NCBI GenBank assembly: GCA_049487715.1
Contig: CP150564.1
Location: forward strand, 62,001-126,000
Length of the DNA stretch: 64,000 nucleotides
Origin: Pycnococcus provasolii
Lineage: Eukaryota > Chlorophyta > Pseudoscourfieldiophyceae > Pseudoscourfieldiales
Direction: 5' to 3'
Of the stretch, positions 57,274 to 64,000 are shown in pieces. The position numbers and the translations under genes were made by a program. The notes under the pieces were generated by a model that saw only the letters and a program-made list of their open reading frames with translations, did no database searches and was not told where the DNA came from. Every line of letters begins with the position of its first letter. Within the stretch, counting starts at the first letter, position 1.

Positions 57274-57749
57274 ATTGTTTTTGAAGAAAAAGAGGAGGAG
57301 AGAGGAGAACATCCCCCTTGAAGATGGTACATTTTTGTAATTTTTTCTTGTGTTGAAAAGAATCAAAAGGGGAGTAACTTACTCTTCTAGGTAGAGTAGT
57401 AAACTTGTGCGACTCGTCAGTCATCGAGGCGATGCACTGTTGGTGGCGATGGCGATGACAACAGCGACAACAAGTCGCAAGTGGAGCTCTCACGCCGGAT
57501 GCGAGCGAAAAGCAGCCTGATAGTAGCTTCGAAATCACAGGCGCCATGTATGTACAAAAACGCGCTGCTGAATGGCATTGCTGAAAAGGGCTTAATGGTG
57601 TGAATGGACGACCGTTGGACAAAGTAAAGGGCGTTCCATTCAGTAAAGTAATCTGTTACTTTGTTACTTTGTAACAGTAGTAGGACCATTCAGTAAAGCA
57701 CTACTGAATGATGCATCTCAGCCCTCAATCATCCTTCTCCTCCTCATCT
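57274..57749. other. Convergent spacer with CATTCAGTA motifs
   Basis: CATTCAGTAAAG occurs at 57637 and 57687, and TACTGAATG at 57702-57710, making a short inverted repeat around GTTAC/GTAAC. No gene seen. Confidence 0.5.
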
Positions 57750-59302
57750 TTAACCCGTGAATGCGAGGTCACCCACACTCTTCAGGTTCGAAAAGCAATC
57801 ATGCATCGCTTCCAGGTATCCGCGGCTGTCGTACTTCACGCCGTGCTTCTCGAACATCGCGCGAACGCGAGGGGAGACGATCGGGTGGCGGTACTGCGGC
57901 ATGGAGGGGAAGAGGTGGTGCTCAATCTGGAAGTTGAGGTACGCCATCCACCAGTTGCACCACCACGAGCTGTGCACGTTCATCGTGTGGACTGCGGCGT
58001 AGCGCACCCAGTCGGTGTTTTCGTGCTTCTGCAGCGTGGGAAGGTGTGTGTGAGACACGGCGAAGTTGAGGAAAATGTAGTTGAACGAGACGGTATTCGT
58101 GGCGAGGTAAAGGGCGGCGGTATTGCCCGCGCCGAGCGCATATGTGAGCGCTCCAATGATGGCAAAGCGTGCTGCGAACGCCGCCATCTCGGCAACGTTC
58201 TTCGTGCGAATTATGTGGCGCGGGTGAAGGTAGAACTGCCAACCGAACCCGACGAGCTGGTTGGTGACGGGGATGAACAGCCACGGCTGCAGCTTGAGCC
58301 ACGCCTTGAGTGCGGTGGGGTGCGAGCTTTTGAGCACATCCTTGCAGAAGGCGACGAGCGGGAGCGTGTTGAGGTCAACGTCGTATCCCACCTTCTGCGG
58401 CGTGGCGTGGTGCTTGTTGTGCTGGTTGCGCCACCACGACGCGGACATGCCGCAGCCGGTTCCGTACAGGAATATTTGCAGGGCACGGTCCACCTTGATG
58501 TTCCCCGTGAGCGAGTAGTGCCCACCCTCGTGCATGAGCCAACCGCACCGTCCTTGCATGATTCCAATCATGACGACGGACGCCGCCTTGTATCCCTGCA
58601 TCCACAGTGCGACGCCGGCGACGCACATCACGGCGAGTTCCGCGAGCCTGTACACGGTGTGCGCATAGTTCGGCTTGAAGAATCCTTCCTTATCCAGCTG
58701 CATTCGCAGTTCGTCAAAGTCACGCACGAGTCCATCTTTCGAGCTTTCTGATTCGGACGGCTGAGCTTCTCGGCTCGGAAGAGTTTTCAGGAACTTCGCA
58801 GCCTTTGCCGATCGCTGGTGAAACTCGTGGTACGCCTACATGCATAAAACATGGGTGGAGGGAGGGAGGGAGGTAGAAACAAACGTTTGTGTGCGAGTGT
58901 GTGAGTGTGAGCGTGAGTGAGTGTTTGTTTTGTTGTTATACATTCATGAAAACCGTAAGTGAGTAAGACGAAAACTCTAGAGAAGTCTATGCATAGAATA
59001 AAAAACAAAGAAACCAAAAACAACAAAGAAACAAACCACCACAGAAACAAAAACCAAAAACCAAAAACCAAAAAGATGAACCGTAGGCCACCTACCTGCG
59101 TCGCATCCCGTCCCGCGTAGTACGACAGCACACGACCACCTGGGTGCTTGAACGACGACGTGTCGTACCAAACGCCATCAATCAACACCTCGGATGAAAC
59201 AACTGCAGCAACTCCTGACGATCCCTTCACAGAAGCACCACCACCAGCAGCACCAGAGCGCAGAGACGCAGTGGAGGAGGACGACTCACCACCCTTGCCC
59301 AT
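57750..59302 (-). CDS. Front-end (acyl-CoA delta-6-like) fatty acid desaturase with cytochrome b5 domain, one intron
   Basis: Exon 1 is 59302-59096 (69 codons), exon 2 is 58835-57750. They join in phase 0 (CAG|GTAGG at the donor, TGTAG|GCG at the acceptor) to give 430 residues. The N-terminal cytochrome b5 part has the heme motif HPGG in SSFKHPGGRVLSYYAG, and the junction DATQ|AYHEFHQRS follows the family exactly. The desaturase has three His boxes: HEGGH, HNKHH (in QHNKHHATPQK) and QIEHH, the last with Gln as in front-end enzymes. The wording NWWMAYLNFQIEHHLFPSMP is close to the Ostreococcus/Micromonas acyl-CoA delta-6 desaturases. It would insert a double bond toward the carboxyl end in omega-3/6 VLC-PUFA synthesis in the ER. 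Regioselectivity is inferred. Confidence 0.93.
58836..59095 (-). other. Desaturase intron, T/G-rich
   Basis: 260 bp, GTAGGT...TGTAG, with repeated GGTTTTT and TTTGTTTC in the sense strand. Same style as the IFT54 intron. It separates most of the cytochrome b5 domain from the rest. Confidence 0.85.
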
Positions 59303-59902
59303 TGCAAATATATATGTATGGCAGAAAGTGATCCAAGAATCCGGTGACGTCGCCCCCCCTCCCCCCTCCCCCGGGCTCCCCCCTGGCAGCCTGGGCCAGA
59401 CAACAAAACAAGCTCCCTCCTCCGAGCACCACACAACACCTCCGCACAAGGGGGATCCCCGAAGAATCGAATGTACGCCGTTGAAGGGCGTAGGTAGGAA
59501 GTACCGGCCGGGCCCCTCCCCTGGTTGGAAACCCCCGGCCGGGCGGGGCCCGGGCCCGCCCGGGGGACTCGGGCGCTCGCTCAAACCATAGGTCTACTAC
59601 CCGGTAGCATTGTACCGCGGCGCCCACGTCAGTTCGTTGGTCCGAGCGTGCATGATGGCGTCCACCTTGGCGGCGAGCGTGTTCGGGAACAGCATCTCAA
59701 AGCCGGAGTTCGCTGGCACCACCACCATTCACTTCACTCCCGTCCTGAGCGAGGGTGGACGGAGCTCGCGACCGTTCCCGGGGCAGATCTGTGGGGACTT
59801 GGGGAATCCATGTCCCCCGAGGGGAAAAGGGAAATTAGCTTTTATTCTTGTTGTTTTGTTCTTGTAACGAAACGACGAGCCTTAACCTTAAGCGTTTCTT
59901 TC
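59303..59902. other. Upstream region of the desaturase, GC-rich
   Basis: Contains C-runs (59352-59400) and a dense CCGGGC/GCCCGG palindromic block at 59505-59575. A frame at 59652-59867 begins MASTLAASVFG but has no recognised features. No supported gene. Confidence 0.4.
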
Positions 59903-60277
59903 ATGGAACCGGGTCCTGCGTCGCCACAGGCGACCGCTGATTCGACCGCAAGCGTCGCAGCGGAGCTGCGACGCGGCCTCGAGATGCTCGCCCAATCGAG
60001 CCCCAATTTGGAGGAACGCATACGAGCCGTAGCTGCACTTAAGGCAATTGATGAAGAAACAAAGCGCGCCGACGCTGAACAAGCTTCCGCTCGCAAGTAC
60101 CTCGCCGCGCTGGCACAGCCGAAGGCCTCGCCAGCTCGACCGATCTTCATCGCACAACCACCCGGCTACCACGACGATACTGATGACGTACTGGAACTCC
60201 ACCGCGCACTCTATAGCCTCCGCCTTCGTTCGTCTAGGGTGACCAACTCAAAACCGGCTGAAAACTGTGCGAAATAA
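59903..60277 (+). pseudogene. Decayed Copia (Ty1)-type reverse transcriptase fragment
   Basis: A 124-codon frame from ATG 59903. The first ~70 residues are an Ala/Glu-rich helical segment. Residues ~80-112 read IFIAQPPGYHDDTDDVLELH and then RALYSLRLRSSR, which matches the Copia RVT_2 block '(Y)M.QPPGF.D..D.VLRLHKALYGLRQ..R'. The frame then ends quickly, with no catalytic YVDD box, integrase or LTR in sight. So this is a short relic, possibly fused to other sequence. Confidence 0.6.
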
Positions 60278-61158
60278 CTTTTCGACGTGCAACAGTTCAA
60301 CATGTTCGCTTATCTTGGCCGTATCTAGCTAGGATAGGGTCGCTGAGAACGGGCTGACCACCTCTAGTAGTACCTTGCAAGATTTTCGGAACCAATGGGA
60401 GTTTTGGTCGGTGTTACGGCTAACCCTAACCTCGTGCTGCCCCGCTGCTTGTCTTGCGCCAGCGCTGAAGAAGCGCCGCGTGCTGGCGACGTGCGGCTAG
60501 CCATAATACCCGGACCCCCCTTAGCATAAGTTTTGTTTTCTTTTTCGGTCTTTTTCTTGGATTTTTTCGCGCTGCTCTTGAGTGAGCTCTTCTCTCTCTT
60601 TACGCTTGCGCAACTTGTCACGCTTTCTTTTTTGTTGTCCTCTCTCCCATTGTCGAATAACAGAGGAAGGATTGTATCCGGTAGGTCCCAAGGGGTCAGT
60701 TCATGCTAGCCGCACGTCGCCAGCACGCGGCGCTTCTTCAGCGCTGGCGCAAGACGACCCGGTTTTCAGTTTTTTATTTCACCTTAAATGAGGCTGTGGT
60801 TTGGTTGTTGTTCAATTGTTGTGATGTTTGTCTGGTGATGGTGATGTTGTTTGTGTACTCCATGAAGACACGTTTTGTTGTCCTTAATTTGCCTCCGCCT
60901 TGACTGTTTGAGCCGTTGTTCGGCTTGGTGATTGGTGAACAACGGGCCCCCACCCTTCCGCCGGGCGGGCCCTCCCCCAAAACGAAATTCCCCCGGCCCC
61001 CGCCCAAGAATCGTACCCAACGAGGGATCCCCCAGTTGCTCAAGATTTTGGCCCAATTCCAAAAAATCCGCCGTCCTCCCTTCCCGCGTCCCGGGCCCCC
61101 CGCGGCAAAACTTTTCGTGTTTTGGTTTTGTTGCGAATTTTCAAACCTCCCGGGCGCC
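60278..61158. other. Repeat-derived spacer before PP2A B''
   Basis: Holds the 51-bp inverted repeat, a CTAACCCTAACC motif at 60419-60431, T-rich stretches and a C-rich promoter-like region (60945-61110). No gene supported. Confidence 0.5.
60451..60755. mobile_element. Perfect 51-bp inverted repeat (fold-back element, 305 bp)
   Basis: 60451-60501 and 60705-60755 are exact reverse complements over 51 bp (outer end GTCTTGCGCCAGCGC), enclosing 203 bp of T-rich sequence. No transposase and no obvious target-site duplication. It lies ~170 bp past the Copia fragment. Confidence 0.65.
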
Positions 61159-63451
61159 ATGTCCCCTCCGTCGCAGTCGCCGGGTGGTGTTGGTGTTAGT
61201 GGTGTTAGTGGTGGTGCCAGCGTCGTTAATCATGTCCCGTCATTATCTTTAAGCCTTCCTGTCTCTGTCTCTGGTGGTTCATCTGTGTCATCTTTCTCAT
61301 CCTAATTCATCTTCATTCTCCGCCTCTAAACTGCTATTAGATGATCTCTTCATGCAGTGGCTCGCCCTGCCGGCTTCAAGGACGCGTATCCTGGAACTTT
61401 TGGAATTGGCGTCGGCGGGGAAACTGGCTGTGGGTTCGGGAGGTGCTTCTCTCGCCTCCTCAGGCACCTTAAGTTCAGTTGGGTCTGTCGCAGGTGGTGG
61501 TGGTGGTGGTGCTGTGAACGTTGCAGAACAACAACACCAGAACCTCGAGAACTCGTCCTCCGTTGCGAACGGTGCAGATGAAGCTGGTAACCTGGGAAGC
61601 GCGCAGATCGGAATCACGCCCGCACAGGCGGCTGCTGCTGCAAGCACGGGCGGGGCACCGCTCTCGCCTCCCAAGGCGCCCACGTCCATGACGCAGCAAA
61701 CGAATGCAGCGGCGTCGGTCGCGGCGTCGTCGCCAAAAAATAGCAACAACTCGCCCGTCGCGTCGTCACCTTCCAAGACGCTCATGCGACGAGGAAGCCA
61801 CGCGAACATCATACCGACGTTCTTCTTCGGAAACAAAAACGACGACGCCAGCGTCAACGACAGAACGGCAGAAGCGTCGACGGAACTCACAGCCGCTCTG
61901 GGAAGACTCACCAACAAGGGAACGCTCACGCCGGACGGATTCATGGAGGCGCTGCGAACACTCGCTGGTCTGCCCGTGTACTTCGCGCCGTGCCTAGCAA
62001 GACAGCTCGTGGGAAACAAGGCTAAAGTCAGCGGCGGTGACGACGTGCCGCTTGCTGTGGCGTGCACTGGAGTCTCGGAGGAGGCACTCAAAAAGTGGTG
62101 GCTCGGCGACGGAAGAGCGACGAAGGGTGCGTGCCACGCGACAGTCGTCGACCGCGCTTTCGACATCCTGCTGAACGGAGGCGTGGAGCCGCGAGGAGAT
62201 GCCGAAGGTGCCACGACGACGCTAGGCAGATTCTACTCGTCCAAGCCGAACGCTGCAACGGGCGCGACCCTGACCCCTGACCACTTCCGACGGATGCTGC
62301 ACACCTTCGCGAACCACCACCCAGGACTCGAGTTCCTGCAGCCAAGCCGAGACTTCCAGCAGAGGTATATCGACACGGTGGCCATCCGCATGTTCTACCA
62401 CAACAATCAACGCGGGAATATGCGCATGACGCGCGCTGAATTTTCAAAAAGCGATATCGTCGACGTGCTCGTGCACGCCTGTGACACCGAGCCGGACGTG
62501 AACCGCATCCTCAGGTACCTCAGCTACGAGCACTTCTACGTCGTGTACTGCAAGTTCTGGGAACTCGACGGCGATCGCGACTTTGTGCTGAGCTTCGATG
62601 ACGTGCTGCGGTACAACGGACACGCGCTCACGAGCAGGTGCATTGAACGCATCGTCGCGGGATGCGGGCGCCCGAATGCACCGCACGTCGCGATGAGGCG
62701 AAAGCTGCGCCACGAAAGCACCCCCAAGGCGAGCAGGGAGGCGATGCTCGCCGAGCTGTCGGCGGCGGATCGGTCCATCGTCAAGGGAGATCTGATGACG
62801 TACGAGGACTTCACGTACTTCCTGCTAAGCGAGGAGGACAAGACGAGCGACGTCGCCCTGCAGTACTGGCACAGGGTGCTGGACGTGGACGACGACGGCG
62901 TTCTCTCCGCGAGAGACATGTGGCACTTCTACGAGGAGCAGCTGAGCCGCATGGAGTGCCTGAGCCAGGAGCCCGTAGGATTCGAGGACATTCTGTGCCA
63001 GATCTTGGACATGGTTCCTGGCCGATATCCATTCGCCTTCAGCGAGAGAGGAAGTGGCATGCAGAACAGACCGACGCCAGACGCGGATGATGGCGACGAC
63101 GCCGCCGCGGACCCCACCGCCGGTGCGCCTAAGGTCATATGGGATGCGAAGGAGGAGCTGCCCGTGGGGGAGAGCCTCGGTGGCGGTCCCATTGGAGGCG
63201 TGCTCCTCACGCTGCGCATGCTGAAAAGCCACCGCCGGCTCGCCTCTCACGTGCTGGACGCGCTCATCAACTGGGGGAAATTTACCCTTTATGAGTGCCG
63301 TGATCCGCAGCTCGTGAGACTCGAGCGCGAATGCTCGATGGGTGGGTTCACCGACTGGGACCGCTTCGCAAGGTTCGAGTACAGTCGACTGAGCGCGGAG
63401 GAGGAGGAGGAGGAGGCGGCAGCCGCCGCCGCCGCGGCGGCATCTGGCTGA
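61159..63451 (+). CDS. PP2A regulatory subunit B'' (PR72/EF-hand type)
   Basis: The main exon is 61341-63451. A likely first exon starts at ATG 61159 (GCGCC before it) and ends at 61273, joined by a 67-bp GT-AG intron (61274-61340); this gives SVSDDLFMQWLALP. Without it the first ATG would be 61352. Known B'' features follow: LFMQWLALP near the start, IPTFFFGNK, then HPGLEFLQPSRDFQQRYIDT, RYLSYEHFYVVYCKFWELDG, two calcium-binding-like EF loops (DGDRDFVLSFDD and DVDDDGVLSARD), YEEQLSRMECLSQEP and FTDWDRFARFEYSRLS. B'' subunits target the PP2A core enzyme, and the plant TON2/FASS branch organises microtubules. The N-terminal third is Ala/Ser-rich and poorly conserved. TGTAA at 63460-63464. Confidence 0.9.
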
Positions 63452-63454
63452 TCG

Positions 63455-63669
63455 TGTCGTGTAACTACACTCGTAGATAGAAAAAACAATTCTGAGATAA
63501 CTCATTCAGTAATGAAGTGTGCTTTACTCTGTCCAGCGGTTGTCCATTCACACCATTCACTTTCACCATTCAGCCCATTCACCGGTGCCATTCACTGGGC
63601 GTTTTTGTACATTGCGGAGGTGATTTTGAAGGTTGTATCACTCTATCATGTCGTGTAACTACACTCGTA
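63455..63669. repeat. Short direct repeat in the 3' spacer (21 bp x 2)
   Basis: TGTCGTGTAACTACACTCGTA at 63455-63475 and again at 63649-63669, both followed by TAGAAAAAA-type sequence. The first copy carries the TGTAA signal of the PP2A gene, and the second lies 20 bp before the end of the convergent hydroxylase gene. A duplicated 3' UTR fragment is likely. Confidence 0.75.
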
Positions 63670-63688
63670 TAGAAAAAAAAAAGATTAC

Positions 63689-64000
63689 TCACTCGCGTTT
63701 ACCGCTCACGGACCGCTTCGTGTCTGGGATGTACACGTACTCGAACTCACCGCGCTCTTCCCTCGCGAGCAAGTCGAGCGCAACCTCGCACGACTCTCGC
63801 ACGATCAGCGCGTCGACTGCGTCAGCCGTCGTCTCCGCTGACGAGCGGAATCGCTCGAGCGCCGAGCGTGCAACGTCGCGGCATGTCGAGTTGGATGCAG
63901 CGACGGCACCAAGAGCTTCCGCCGCCTCGTGGCGCACCATGACGTGCTCGTCGTCGTCCGAGAGGCACGCGACGAGCGTGTCCGTCGCCTCCGCATTTTC
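63689..64000 (-). CDS. DOHH: Deoxyhypusine hydroxylase, C-terminal part
   Basis: The last 103 codons; the gene enters from beyond the right edge. HEAT-like repeats with the iron-binding His-Glu pair are visible (DDDEHVMVRHEAAEALGAVA), and the second conserved block VRESCEVALDLL precedes an acidic/aromatic tail (EFEYVYIPD). DOHH is a di-iron monooxygenase that completes hypusine on eIF5A, needed for translation of proline-rich stretches. The stop is TGA at 63689-63691, close to the duplicated 3' repeat. Confidence 0.9.
   Translation of the reverse strand, partial: ENAEATDTLVACLSDDDEHVMVRHEAAEALGAVAASNSTCRDVARSALERFRSSAETTADAVDALIVRESCEVALDLLAREERGEFEYVYIPDTKRSVSGKRE

Overview
This window looks like nuclear DNA of a eukaryotic alga, most likely a green alga of the prasinophyte type. 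Thirty-odd genes sit on both strands with short spacers, almost no introns, and GC-rich coding sequence. Several genes point to the green lineage or to a flagellate. The front-end desaturase closely resembles the acyl-CoA delta-6 enzymes of Ostreococcus and Micromonas. There is a probable RbcX Rubisco chaperone, (S)PPPP-rich pherophorin-like linkers, a flagellar IFT54 subunit, and TGTAA motifs just past many stop codons, as in green algal poly(A) signals. Species assignment is inference; no rRNA or organelle marker is present.

Layout. 1-5.7 kb: replication protein A large subunit (cut by the window edge), a sulfotransferase, a UVR-ApaG protein and a GT10 fucosyltransferase. 5.7-7.5 kb: a repeat block in which two tandem elements share identical 152-bp and 131-bp ends but have unrelated cores. 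7.5-13 kb: EMC3, a GT29 sialyltransferase-like enzyme, a mitochondrial PDK-type kinase and a frame-broken endonuclease/exonuclease/phosphatase gene. 13.3-20.8 kb: the most unusual locus, a Patched/Dispatched-like RND transporter in two adjacent reading frames, with a SAM domain at its N-terminus and two LNR modules plus a clostripain-type (C11) peptidase inserted in its large outer loop. 21.8-36.1 kb: ATG9, a WAPL-like cohesin-release factor, IFT54 (one intron), a UBE2O/PHO2-type E2 and AP-3 delta. 37.4-49 kb: a secreted trypsin-like protease with a poly-Thr linker and 24-residue repeats, eIF2B epsilon, a TPMT-like methyltransferase, a DAO-family oxidase, a LACTB-like serine hydrolase, a probable RbcX and a second, divergent sialyltransferase-like protein. 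49-54 kb: repeat-rich DNA with SLX1, an RCC1-repeat gene and a fold-back element. 54.4-64 kb: a CLC exchanger, the desaturase (one intron), a Copia reverse-transcriptase fragment beside a perfect 51-bp inverted repeat, PP2A B'' and the C-terminal end of deoxyhypusine hydroxylase.

The genes are mostly housekeeping and do not form one pathway. The fucosyltransferase, sialyltransferase-like enzymes and sulfotransferase could all modify surface glycans, and ATG9, AP-3, EMC3, CLC and the RND protein belong to the endomembrane system. Introns recognised here are few: two of 260-292 bp with a very T/G-rich sense strand, and one possible 67-bp intron. Most genes are arranged head-to-head or tail-to-tail, and short CCCTAA-type telomere-like tracts recur in several of the promoter gaps.
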